From the NCBI GenBank assembly GCA_031279555.1, contig JAITIK010000025.1, positions 1-41,971 of the forward strand: DNA of 41,971 nucleotides, in the 5' to 3' direction. A program made the translations under genes and the position numbers. Below the pieces are notes generated by a model, which searched no databases, was not told where the DNA came from, and saw only the letters and a list, made by a program, of their open reading frames with translations. The stretch is from Treponema sp. Lineage in GTDB: Bacteria; Spirochaetota; Spirochaetia; Treponematales; Breznakiellaceae. Shown here in pieces: positions 31,121 to 39,483 of the stretch. Positions within the stretch are counted from its first letter, which is position 1. Every line of letters starts with the position of its first letter.

Positions 31121-32404
31121 TTACTTGCGGGTAAGCTCGGCGATCAAATCGACGACTTGCTGTCCAGCTTGGGCTGTGGAAATCCGTCCATAGGCCACAT
31201 TTTGGGCGATGGTGTAGAGCCGGCTGTTCCACTGGGAATCGCCGGGCATGTTTGGATCTCGAGCCCTAGTGTGGGCGCCGGCTATATTCAGGTACGCGTT
31301 CACCTTGTCGGTTATGGGAGACGCGGGAAGCGCAGCGCGGGCTGCGGAATTAACCGGAGTTCCCGGATCCGCTCCCATAATTACCCACACCGAAGAGTCG
31401 TTTACACGGTAGTTGATGAACCTGGCCGCAGCTTCGGCGTTTTTGGAGTTCTTGTTAATCGCCATCATCTGGCTCATCTGACCCCACAATCCGTTGCTTG
31501 CCGCCGCATTGGGAAGTTCGATCAGATCAAGCGTGTCTTGTGTGGCGTTTTGATAGTTCAAAAGTTGGTTTGACCAGATGATACACACAGCCACCTTTCC
31601 GGCGATCAAAGAGGAACTGGACTCGTTGGTTTCGGGATAATCCGCGGCGGTCGCCGCGTCAGGGATGTAGCCTTTCGCCCGCCAGTCAGCCCAGAGGTCA
31701 AAATACTGCTTGGCGCTTGCCGCAGTAGTGTAGGATTGTTTTCCGTCCCACATTTTAGTGCCATTCTGCCCCTGCCAATAACCGAAAAAGACGGACTGAT
31801 CCGAATTGGCGCTATTGTCGGCCAAGGGATACACGCCGCCGGGAAGTTTCGCTTTAACAGCCGCAAGCCATGCGTTAAACTCAGCCCATGTCATAGACAC
31901 CTTGGGAAGGGCCGCGCCTGCGCGTTCAAGCAGGGATTTGTTGTAAACCAAGGCGGGCATGTTTGCGGCCAGGGGCAGGGCGTACAGCTTGCCGTTCACC
32001 GTTCCTTCCGTAATCGCGGATTTATCCACCTTGGATGTATCAATAACGCCGCTTTTTACAAAATCGTCCAAGGGCAGTAGCACGGACGAAACGTCGTTGA
32101 CGTTGAGATTCGAGAAGTCGCCTCCAAGTTGCACGATGTCCGCCGCGTTGCCGCCGGAAAACTGGGTTGCGAATTTGGTAAAATGATCGCCTGTTCCGGG
32201 CGCCGGCTCTGACGCGACAATGATCCCCGTCTGTTCGGTGAATTTGTCGATGATCAACTGGTTGTTTTTGATTCGCGTTTCAGAACCCCAATATGACCAG
32301 CGCACCGCCCCTTGAGCGGCGCCCGCTTTCTGGGAGTCGCCGTTCGCAAAAACCGAAGATACAATCACCGTGAGGGTGATAACCGTTAGTAAAACACGTT
32401 TCAT
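31121..32404 (-). CDS. ABC transporter sugar-binding protein (family 1)
   Basis: The 427-residue product captures an oligosaccharide in the periplasm and hands it to the two permeases upstream. The signal peptide MKRVLLTVITLTVIVSSVFA is followed by the family pattern: VRWSYWGSETRIKNN, FTEQTGI, GDHFTKFATQFSGGNAADIVQLGGDF, YALPLAANMPALVYNKSLLERAG, and WAEFNAW. ATG 32404 is chosen because GGAGGAAAG lies just before it; the frame opens further up. It is the last gene of the GH43-permease-permease operon, but separated by 328 bases with hairpins, an arrangement often used to express the binding protein more strongly. Confidence 0.95.
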   Translation of the reverse strand: MKRVLLTVITLTVIVSSVFANGDSQKAGAAQGAVRWSYWGSETRIKNNQLIIDKFTEQTGIIVASEPAPGTGDHFTKFATQFSGGNAADIVQLGGDFSNLNVNDVSSVLLPLDDFVKSGVIDTSKVDKSAITEGTVNGKLYALPLAANMPALVYNKSLLERAGAALPKVSMTWAEFNAWLAAVKAKLPGGVYPLADNSANSDQSVFFGYWQGQNGTKMWDGKQSYTTAASAKQYFDLWADWRAKGYIPDAATAADYPETNESSSSLIAGKVAVCIIWSNQLLNYQNATQDTLDLIELPNAAASNGLWGQMSQMMAINKNSKNAEAAARFINYRVNDSSVWVIMGADPGTPVNSAARAALPASPITDKVNAYLNIAGAHTRARDPNMPGDSQWNSRLYTIAQNVAYGRISTAQAGQQVVDLIAELTRK

Positions 32405-32732
32405 ACTTTCCTCCTCATTTGGAAACGTAATAAAATTATTCGAAAATCTCATTTTCCGAATAATTTTTTTATGAAAAACCGCAATTTCGCAACCGGTGAA
32501 CCGTTGGTTCATGGCGAGAAATTGCAAGACTTATTCGGCTAAAGTCCGCGGCTGCCAACCATGTTGTCGAACAAGTCCAATGATTTATATCAAGGGCATG
32601 GCGTTATGCCTGCCGCTTAATACCGATTCAATTAGGAGCCGCGCAAAAATAAAATGCAGGCATTTTATTATAATTGTTTACACAATAATGAAATAACATG
32701 ACAAAAACGTCATGTTATTTCTGCGCGGGTCC
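32405..32732 (-). promoter_or_regulatory. leader region of the sugar-binding protein with two hairpins
   Basis: No gene is seen. A perfect 12-base hairpin (32691-32702 and 32709-32720) lies just after the permease stop and could protect the upstream mRNA's 3' end. Next on the minus strand, TATAAT appears in AATTATAATAAA, with ATTGT..ACAAT (32673-32686) beside it, a possible -10 and operator. Close to the gene there is an AT-rich stem of 14-16 bases with one bulge (32432-32468), followed on the minus strand by TTTTATT. The layout suggests an internal promoter plus attenuation. Confidence 0.5.
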
Positions 32733-33581
32733 TTACCCTTTTATTCCCGTAGTTGCGATGCCTTGAACAAAGTGCTTCTGCAACGAAAAAAACAGAATGA
32801 AACAAGGCGACAGAGACAACACCGACATGGCGAACATCGGCCCCCAAGAAGAGGCTCCAGAGGAATCCAGGAACAGCCGCAAGCCCATAGGAACCGTGTA
32901 TTTTTCAGGCGAATTGAGGTACAACATCTGCTTAAAAAAGTCGTCCCATGTCCACAGGAATGTAAATAGCACGGTTGTTATGATGGCGGGAACGCTGAGC
33001 GGCAAAACGATGCTCCAGTATATGCGGAGTTTTCCGCACCCGTCAATACGGGCCGATTCGTCCATGTCTTTAGGCAATCCGCGGATGAACTGCACCAACA
33101 GGAATATAAAAAAGGCGTCTGTGGCGAACAGTTTGGGTATGACGAACGGCAGGAAGGTGTTGATCCAACCGAAACTGCGGAACATAAGATACTGGGGAAT
33201 GGTGGTGGCATGTCCTGGAAGCATCAGCGTCACCATCATAAGGGCAAACCATAATTTGCGTCCCTTGAATTCCAGCCGTCCAAACGCGTATGCCGTAAGC
33301 GAACAGAAAATCGCGTTAAAAATAACGCACAGGATGCATATAATGAATGAATTGGCAAAGAAGACGTTGAAAGAAACTATGCCTATCCCCTCCCAGCCTT
33401 TTGCGTAATTCTGAAGCGACCATGTTTTGGGCAAGAGGCTGGGATCGCTGAAAATTTGCGAGCCTTCTTTGAAGGACGCCATGATGAGCCAGACAACCGG
33501 ATAGAGCATCAAACATCCCAAAAAAATGATGATGAGATTCGTCATACTCGCAGTGATAAGTCTCGCTGTTTTTCTCTGCAT
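32733..33581 (-). CDS. ABC transporter permease (MalG/UgpE type)
   Basis: This is an inner-membrane permease of the carbohydrate-uptake type 1 family, 282 residues with six membrane segments. The EAA loop that contacts the ATPase reads MDESARIDGCGKLRIYWSIVLPLSVP at about 185-210. The start ATG is one base from the end of the upstream permease. The final residues (FFSLQKHFVQGIATTGIKG) are typical of MalG relatives. No ATPase gene is in the cluster, so a shared MsmX/MsmK-like ATPase encoded elsewhere is inferred. Confidence 0.95.
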   Translation of the reverse strand: MQRKTARLITASMTNLIIIFLGCLMLYPVVWLIMASFKEGSQIFSDPSLLPKTWSLQNYAKGWEGIGIVSFNVFFANSFIICILCVIFNAIFCSLTAYAFGRLEFKGRKLWFALMMVTLMLPGHATTIPQYLMFRSFGWINTFLPFVIPKLFATDAFFIFLLVQFIRGLPKDMDESARIDGCGKLRIYWSIVLPLSVPAIITTVLFTFLWTWDDFFKQMLYLNSPEKYTVPMGLRLFLDSSGASSWGPMFAMSVLSLSPCFILFFSLQKHFVQGIATTGIKG

Positions 33582-33582
33582 C

Positions 33583-34518
33583 TCAGTCTCCTTCGTAAGA
33601 CACCATGTAATTGGAAATCTTAAAGGTTACTGCCGTCAATACCGCGATAATGACAAGCAACACCCACGCCATAGCCGCGGCGTATCCCATATGCCCCCAA
33701 GCAAATCCGTGGAGGTAAAGGTACAGGCTGTAGAACATAGTCGAATCCACCGGCCCTCCATTGCCGCCAGATATAATGTACGCTTGGGTGAAGGCTTGGA
33801 ACGCGCTTATCATCTGCATAACCAGATTGAAGAAAATAATCGGGGAAAGAGCCGGCAGGGTGATATGAAAAAACTGCCGCATCTTGCCCGCGCCATCCAC
33901 GCTCGCCGCTTCGTAGTATTCGTGCGGTATTTGTTTGAGTCCCGCAAGGAAGATGATCATGGGGCTGCCGAATTGCCACACGGCCAGGATGATGAGGGTT
34001 CCCAAGGCGTATTCCGGGGTTGAAATCCACGAGGGCGGATCCGCATACCCAATAGTCCGCAGGATGGCGTTAATAACCCCGTCACCAGAAAAAAGGCGCC
34101 GCCATAACACAGAGATGGCGACCGAGCCGCCGAGCAAGGTGGGAATGTAATAGACCGTCCGGTACAGGGAAATGAGCTTGAGCTTCTGGTTCATCAGTAC
34201 AGCCACCAACAACGCGAACATCAGCTTCACCGGCACGGAAACAAACACAAAGTGGAGCGTGACAAACAACGAGTTGAGAAATCGCCCGTCATGAATATAT
34301 CGCTCATTGCCTGAGAACATCACGAAGTAGTTCTTGATTCCAACCCATCGGGGCGCTTCCAGAATATTGTAATCTGTGAAAGACAGGTATAGGGAAAACG
34401 TCATAGGATACACCGTAAGCGCAAAAAATCCAAGCAACCACGGAATTAGGAACGCATACGATGACGCCTGCTCATAAAGAACCGCTTTTATACCCGGCAT
34501 CGTCGATTTTTTCCTCAT
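33583..34518 (-). CDS. ABC transporter permease (MalF/UgpA type)
   Basis: The partner permease has 311 residues and six membrane segments, with the first segment typical of the family (AFLIPWLLGFFALTVYPMTFSLYLSFTDYNI). Its EAA loop reads EYYEAASVDGAGKMRQFFHITLPALSP at about 205-230. A GGAGGGT ribosome-binding site precedes the ATG, 16 bases after the GH43 stop. It forms the transmembrane channel with the next gene's product. Confidence 0.95.
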   Translation of the reverse strand: MRKKSTMPGIKAVLYEQASSYAFLIPWLLGFFALTVYPMTFSLYLSFTDYNILEAPRWVGIKNYFVMFSGNERYIHDGRFLNSLFVTLHFVFVSVPVKLMFALLVAVLMNQKLKLISLYRTVYYIPTLLGGSVAISVLWRRLFSGDGVINAILRTIGYADPPSWISTPEYALGTLIILAVWQFGSPMIIFLAGLKQIPHEYYEAASVDGAGKMRQFFHITLPALSPIIFFNLVMQMISAFQAFTQAYIISGGNGGPVDSTMFYSLYLYLHGFAWGHMGYAAAMAWVLLVIIAVLTAVTFKISNYMVSYEGD

Positions 34519-34534
34519 AAACCCTCCTCAATTG

Positions 34535-35455
34535 TTACCGGCTAGTATTCACCGCCGGGTTTTGGGATACTATCAAAGCGCCGCCCGCTTCTTTCACCTC
34601 AATAAAAGACGCCCGTTCATGGGAATGAATGTTCGGCGAATGGATCGCCAGACGGAGTGTACCGTCAAAATCACGGAATATCATCCCATGCCCTCCGTCC
34701 GCCGCGTAGAGGGGAGCAGCCTCCTGCTTCCACGGCCCCCGAAGCGTTCCGTCTTCTGAACGGGCCGCGCCGAGACAGTAATTGCCATCTTTGCCGAAAG
34801 CGGACCACAGCATGAAAAGCGTTCCGTCTTGGGCGCGGTGCATAAAAGGTCCATCGGTGACATAACTGCCGGGAGCGCGGACGGGCAGCTCATACGACCA
34901 TGGGGCATCGCTGGAACGAAATAACAGGCGCGGCTCCCCGTCCGCCTGCCGCAAATCATCCGTCAATGGCATGGCGCATATCTCACCGTCTCCAACTTGC
35001 CGCCATTCGTGGCAGAACACCATCCACGGCTTCCCTTCTTCCATAAAAAAGGTGCCGTCAAGACAATCCCACTCATCCGGGGTTATATTCCCCGATGCGC
35101 CATACGCATTGAGGCTCCACGGCAAATATGGTCCCATGATGTCCGCTTCGCTTTTTAACGCCGCCGTACCTCGCCGTCCTTTTTTAGGCAGGAATGTGGC
35201 GAACATATAATAAGCCCCTTTATAAAAGTGGACCTCCGGCGCCCAAAAATTCTTCACCGACCAAAAACCGTCCGGGGGTCTAAAAGCTGGGAACGGTCCG
35301 TCAAACTCATGAAGACTGCCCATGCCGATATACATGTCAAATCCCACGCCAGGAAAACGCCATATATCCTTATCGGTGGAACCGAAAAGGTAATAACATC
35401 CATTCCACGGAACCACAAAGGGATCCCGAATCTGTATATCTTTAATATGGAGCAT
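34535..35455 (-). CDS. glycoside hydrolase family 43
   Basis: GH43 enzymes are five-bladed beta-propellers that remove arabinose or xylose units from hemicelluloses. The 306-residue product starts MLHIKDIQIRDPF, with the catalytic base Asp11 in RDPF. The middle Asp lies in CLDGTFF and the expected general-acid position is DGP in YVTDGPFMH, where the better known family members have Glu. There is no signal peptide, so it acts in the cytoplasm on imported oligosaccharides. ATG 35455 follows GGAGAG; the frame opens six codons earlier at a TTG. It is first in an operon with the two permeases. Part of its 5' end and promoter is duplicated near 41.2 kb. Confidence 0.9.
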   Translation of the reverse strand: MLHIKDIQIRDPFVVPWNGCYYLFGSTDKDIWRFPGVGFDMYIGMGSLHEFDGPFPAFRPPDGFWSVKNFWAPEVHFYKGAYYMFATFLPKKGRRGTAALKSEADIMGPYLPWSLNAYGASGNITPDEWDCLDGTFFMEEGKPWMVFCHEWRQVGDGEICAMPLTDDLRQADGEPRLLFRSSDAPWSYELPVRAPGSYVTDGPFMHRAQDGTLFMLWSAFGKDGNYCLGAARSEDGTLRGPWKQEAAPLYAADGGHGMIFRDFDGTLRLAIHSPNIHSHERASFIEVKEAGGALIVSQNPAVNTSR

Positions 35456-35460
35456 ATTTT

Positions 35461-35554
35461 TCTCTCCAAACAAAACGATATTCTTCAGTATAAGGCGGAA
35501 AAGAGGGAACGCTAATCAATTATTGTGGACTTTTTATCAGAAATTGCGCTGTTT
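35461..35554 (-). promoter_or_regulatory. GH43 operon control region, intact repeat copy
   Basis: This block is repeated at 41261-41357. From ATTCTTCAG (35480) to GCTGTTT there are 75 bases with only three differences between copies. On the minus strand it contains TATACT as a likely -10 and the conserved stretch TCTGATAAAAAGTCCACAAT, which suits an operator for the AraC regulator. Confidence 0.65.
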
Positions 35555-35687
35555 CAATACTCCGCAACGCAAAGCGCTCACTCTGCGGCGGGCAAAAGGA
35601 AACCGGCGCGGACGCCCGTTCGGGAAACCCGCGCCGCACACTTTTGGCGGTGGACGCCGCGGTGTCATACGCCGCGGCGTTACGGCG
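35555..35687. repeat. GC-rich hairpins between two genes of the sugar locus
   Basis: This short gap has an inverted repeat at 35604-35636 (CGGCGCGG..CCGCGCCG with inner CCCG-TT-CGGG) and a second around 35652-35676 (CGCCGCGG..CCGCGGCG). Both lie downstream of the small lipoprotein gene on the minus strand and upstream of the GH43 promoter, so they may separate the two transcripts. Confidence 0.5.
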
Positions 35688-36173
35688 TTAATTGCGTTTA
35701 AACTCATGCGTCGGATCAATCCAGCAGATCAGCCGTTCATAATTTTTTCCGCTCCCTTTCGCGTAATAATGCAACTGGAAGCCGATGTTTTTAAGCGGAT
35801 CCGTCCAAACCACGATAACCGCGTCAGGCCAGACAGTATAGGCGCTTCCCCAGTTGTCTTCCACTTTATCCAACAAATCTTCAATTTCAGCCGCATTTTC
35901 CACGATGTTATATGGATAGGACTTTCCGTCCAGTACTCCCCAATACCAGTTCTTATCTCCAGTCTCTGCGGAAGGCTCGCCGCCCAAGGTAACCTGATTA
36001 GCCGAAAACGAAAGAGTGGTTTCAGGATTTATAGCGTCTGACCAGCTTGAATCAGAAATGGAGACTGCCGGATCATCTGGATCATCTATCGGACCGCCGC
36101 TGTTATCGCAGGCGATAAAAAACACCCCTATGAAGCCCGCAAGCAATAGGGTAAACAGCAAATTTCTTTTCAT
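35688..36173 (-). CDS. small lipoprotein of the sugar locus
   Basis: The 161-residue product begins with a lipoprotein signal (MKRNLLFTLLLAGFIGVFFIAC, Cys22) and an Asp/Pro/Gly-rich linker DNSGGPIDDPDDP. The rest is beta-rich with many aromatic residues (WYWGVLDGKSYPYNI, DNWGSAYTVWPDAVIVVWTD, HYYAKGSG), as in surface-exposed glycan-binding modules. I do not recognise the family. It lies 13 bases after the CE15 gene and is likely cotranscribed. A helper role in polysaccharide binding is inferred from context only. Confidence 0.7.
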   Translation of the reverse strand: MKRNLLFTLLLAGFIGVFFIACDNSGGPIDDPDDPAVSISDSSWSDAINPETTLSFSANQVTLGGEPSAETGDKNWYWGVLDGKSYPYNIVENAAEIEDLLDKVEDNWGSAYTVWPDAVIVVWTDPLKNIGFQLHYYAKGSGKNYERLICWIDPTHEFKRN

Positions 36174-36186
36174 CTTGCATACTCCT

Positions 36187-39100
36187 TTATTTCGCCGGAT
36201 AATACGAACCGGCCCATGGCCACGGCATCATAACCGGGAAGCCGCCGTAATGCCGTTCGTAGGAATTGGAACCGCCGGTTACCAGAACATCCTCAAAGAA
36301 GGGATCGTGGTTCCATGGATACAACTGCGCCGTATCGGTTAAATAGGTGGGATCCGCGCCGCCGTTAAAATACCAGTTCATATAGAGGGACTCGTTTGCC
36401 CGCTGCAACCCCGAAACCGCGCCGTGCGGATCGCCCACATAAGCCCATGTGTGATAGTTGAATACCAGAAGGTTGTCTATGCCCTCCTTGTCTATGGTCG
36501 TCCCGCCCGGCGTCGCGGCGGACGCGCCCAGATCAACAAGTTTGCGGTATACAATCCGCGCCCCCTGGAAAGCTATGGCGTCCTGTTCGGAGCCGTCATT
36601 GAAGTCGTTGATGACGGCGCGTTCAATGACCGACCGAGGATACATACTGGCGACCAGTTCATGTCCGTCATAAGGCAGGCGCTGGGCGTAGCCGTGGGAG
36701 AAATCGCCGTTTGCGTCAATACCCCGCAGTCGCTCGTAGTAGTTGAAGAGGGTAAGGAAGCGCCGGAAAATTTCGGTGGCTCTGCCGGGATTTTTCATCA
36801 CATTGTCGCCGATTAATTCACCTCCCGCAGAATTCCCGTTACCCCAGGAATAGACCGTGCCGGCGGGATTGTAGCGCCATGTCTGGGGGCCGGTGGCGCC
36901 CGCCGCGCCGGGGATGGCGACCTTAATCCGCTCGTCGTAGAGGGCAGCCACAAACGCGTACTTGCCGTTGATTGAGTAACCGGTAACGGCGATTTGGGTT
37001 TCGTCAATAAAATCGCCCAGTTTCTCAGTTGACTCCTGTTCCGCGCCCACCGTAAGGGTTACAGTTACCGTGCCGCGATCCGTAACAGGCACCCACGTCC
37101 CCTGCTCATTCTGATGCTGAATGGTTAGACTGGGCAGGGTGTGAGTCCCTTCCGCCTGTGAAGGAACGGGAGAACCCGCCTGAAGGTACAACATGACAGC
37201 TTTACCCGCCCCCTGCTGTACGGAGACGGTATCCGCTCCTTCCAATTTACCTACCTGCCACCATGTACGGGTATCAGGTAAAAAGGCTTCCCACCCCGGC
37301 GGTCTGGTATCCCCATCAAACGTTATACGGTCTTTTAGGGTAAAGGTTGCTTCCGTGGTTGCGTCGCCGTCAATCGTAATGGAGAGGCTTTTGCTCGTTA
37401 TCGGTACATTCTTTGCCGCCGCAAGCGCGTCAATAGCCCGCCACGCGCCCCAGGCCGCGCCCATTTCGTTGCTTATTTCGTAGCGCTGCCCCCGCGAGCC
37501 ATAGGGATAGAACTGCCGGAAGGTGCCTGCCCTGACAGGATTCCAGGGTGTCGCCCGGTCATCACTGGTAACCGAACTGGGAATAGCCATTACCGCAATA
37601 CCGTTCTCGGTAAATTCCGGCTGATTGCCGTCAAAGTTCAGAATAACCGGAACCCTTTTTCCTGATTCCGCAGCCGGTTTATAAACATTGAAGGTGAGAC
37701 TTGCACTTCCCGCTTGGGCCGTCGCGCCTGCGGGAACGGAAGCTTCTGTCCCTGCATACGTAATCGTGGTTTCAACGGCATAACTGGCGGGAGAACTCGA
37801 AACCTGCATCGGCGGCCTGTTTGGGTAATACCAGGGCGCAGGTTCCCAGTGGGGGCCAAAGCCCGGCGCTCCGCTTACTTTTGTTACCGTAACGGTTGTG
37901 GGAGCGCCCGGTTTCGGCCCATACTCGTAAATCGAAGCCAACTGGCGTATCTCCTCGGCCCGTTTTTCCCAGTCGTCCCCGCTTTCCACTACCTCGCCCG
38001 GAGTTTTGCCTTCAAAATTAGTTTTGAATACCAGAGGATCGGGAAGGGTGTTGGTAACCGGATAATCCATGGCCGTCGCGCCCAAAGGATCGTCCGCCGC
38101 GATTAAACCCGCGATGGCCGCCTCTATGGACTGGGCTTTGGTTTTTATCTCCTCTTGGGTCGCCGATGCCGCGACATGCTTGCCGCCGTCTTCGGTTAAC
38201 AAATCCCTTCCGGTTTTCACGGCGTTACTCAGCGCGGTCCATGTCGCGGCGCTCCAGTTGTTCTCCACCGAAGTTCCGGTTCCGGCATATCCCTCGGTAC
38301 CCGGCAGGTTGGCGTCAACCCAGCGGATCGCGTTGGCAAGCATCCAGTCGCTTTTTACAAAGGCAGTCTGCCCATCATGCCCCGTAAGTACGATGGCGCC
38401 CCAGTCTAAATTGCCGTCTCTGCTGCTGAAGCGATAGGAATTGTCTTTGTGGCTCCAGTAGGTGCGGGATATCCGGGCGGTGTCATCCTGCGGCGCGTCA
38501 CTGATCATCACGTCCACGCCGAAGGCCGTACCGTTGGCGGGTTTCGCGCCGTAAATCTGGAGGGCCAGTTCTACGGTGTACCCGTCTCCGCCGGATTTCT
38601 CTTTAACGGCATAGGACTTGATGCGGTCGTTGTATTCCCGTGCATCGGGGCTGGCGAAAACGGAAGCGTAGGTTCCTTCGTCGCCGAAACCGCCGGAACT
38701 GTCATACACCAGTTTCCCGCTCCGGCTGATCGCAAAGAGGCCGTCGTCGTCCGCCCACTTGTCCTGCTTGTCGTTCCAGAAGTCAACGGCAAACTCAACA
38801 TTATCAAACCTCGTATTATACGGAGGGGTCTGGTATGTTGTATAATTCATTACTTCCATGATGGCGTAGGCGCCGTTGGATTTCGGCGTTATAGTAGGAT
38901 CAACATATGGGGTTCCACCCTGACCGCCATTCTCAAGCAACGTTAAATTCGCCGGGGTGGCGTCGGATACGTCCACGGCGATGTACAGGGTATAGCCGTC
39001 CCACACGGACTTTACGGCCCCCGTCGCTCCTGACTCGGCATTTTCGGCATTTGTTGGGTCTTTGTAATTCACGATGTTCGAAGCCGCCGCCTGAGACCAA

Positions 39101-39306
39101 ATCCCTTCATCAAGATTACCGTCAACAGTTATCGCCTGGGCGGTAAACGTTGACTCCAACACCTGATAGTCATATGGCGAATAGGGCAGCACATACTTTA
39201 CCGCAGCTCCGCTATTTGCGGCAAGGTCATCAGCGCCATAGCCAGGGTCTTGACATGCCGGCAACAGCAGCACAAGCGCAATACCGGCCCATAGAAATTT
39301 CTTCAT
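36187..39306 (-). CDS. CBM9-FIVAR-CE15 multidomain lipoprotein (glucuronoyl-esterase-like)
   Basis: A 1039-residue lipoprotein (MKKFLWAGIALVLLLPAC, Cys18). In order: CBM9-like carbohydrate-binding domain (about 59-310; ITVDGNLDEGIW, DGYTLYIAVDV, WSHKDNSYRFSSRDGNLDWGAIVLT), a FIVAR-like helical segment (about 325-400), and a CE15-like alpha/beta hydrolase (about 430-1039). The CE15 part has the nucleophile elbow GYSINGK with Ser778, then FVAALYDERIKVAIPGAAGATG and LPYDGHELVASMYPR, matching glucuronoyl esterases that cut the ester between lignin and xylan glucuronic acid. The classical motif is GCSRxGK; here Tyr and Ile replace Cys and Arg. A large beta insert (about 600-740) splits the hydrolase. 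ATG 39306 follows GGAGGTTGAGAAC; the frame opens 56 codons earlier without a signal. Confidence 0.85.
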   Translation of the reverse strand: MKKFLWAGIALVLLLPACQDPGYGADDLAANSGAAVKYVLPYSPYDYQVLESTFTAQAITVDGNLDEGIWSQAAASNIVNYKDPTNAENAESGATGAVKSVWDGYTLYIAVDVSDATPANLTLLENGGQGGTPYVDPTITPKSNGAYAIMEVMNYTTYQTPPYNTRFDNVEFAVDFWNDKQDKWADDDGLFAISRSGKLVYDSSGGFGDEGTYASVFASPDAREYNDRIKSYAVKEKSGGDGYTVELALQIYGAKPANGTAFGVDVMISDAPQDDTARISRTYWSHKDNSYRFSSRDGNLDWGAIVLTGHDGQTAFVKSDWMLANAIRWVDANLPGTEGYAGTGTSVENNWSAATWTALSNAVKTGRDLLTEDGGKHVAASATQEEIKTKAQSIEAAIAGLIAADDPLGATAMDYPVTNTLPDPLVFKTNFEGKTPGEVVESGDDWEKRAEEIRQLASIYEYGPKPGAPTTVTVTKVSGAPGFGPHWEPAPWYYPNRPPMQVSSSPASYAVETTITYAGTEASVPAGATAQAGSASLTFNVYKPAAESGKRVPVILNFDGNQPEFTENGIAVMAIPSSVTSDDRATPWNPVRAGTFRQFYPYGSRGQRYEISNEMGAAWGAWRAIDALAAAKNVPITSKSLSITIDGDATTEATFTLKDRITFDGDTRPPGWEAFLPDTRTWWQVGKLEGADTVSVQQGAGKAVMLYLQAGSPVPSQAEGTHTLPSLTIQHQNEQGTWVPVTDRGTVTVTLTVGAEQESTEKLGDFIDETQIAVTGYSINGKYAFVAALYDERIKVAIPGAAGATGPQTWRYNPAGTVYSWGNGNSAGGELIGDNVMKNPGRATEIFRRFLTLFNYYERLRGIDANGDFSHGYAQRLPYDGHELVASMYPRSVIERAVINDFNDGSEQDAIAFQGARIVYRKLVDLGASAATPGGTTIDKEGIDNLLVFNYHTWAYVGDPHGAVSGLQRANESLYMNWYFNGGADPTYLTDTAQLYPWNHDPFFEDVLVTGGSNSYERHYGGFPVMMPWPWAGSYYPAK

Positions 39307-39483
39307 GTTCTCAACCTCCATAAAAATAATATGCCAACACAAAACCACGCGGGTTTGCGGTAACATTAAACGCCTTGACATTAGGGACCCTCTAAAAACG
39401 CGAACCTGCGGTTCGACAGGTTTTAGAGGTTTTCTTACCCCCGCAACCTTTGGAAACTCAACCGGAGTTTCCAAAGGTTCCCA
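39307..39483. terminator. two hairpins between the porin and CE15 genes
   Basis: Right after the porin stop (minus strand) is a perfect 15-base hairpin at 39445-39459 and 39465-39479 with loop AACCG. Beyond it is a second nested structure, 39389-39397 with 39421-39429 (CCTCTAAAA..TTTTAGAGG) around CGAACC-TGC-GGTTCG. No strong T run follows the first. They probably attenuate read-through from the highly expressed porin gene into the CE15 gene. Confidence 0.6.

Noticed and set aside
35523-36041. Plus-strand open frame of 172 codons
   Set aside because: It lies antisense to the small lipoprotein and crosses the repeat and GC-rich hairpins. No ribosome-binding site or protein-like pattern was seen.
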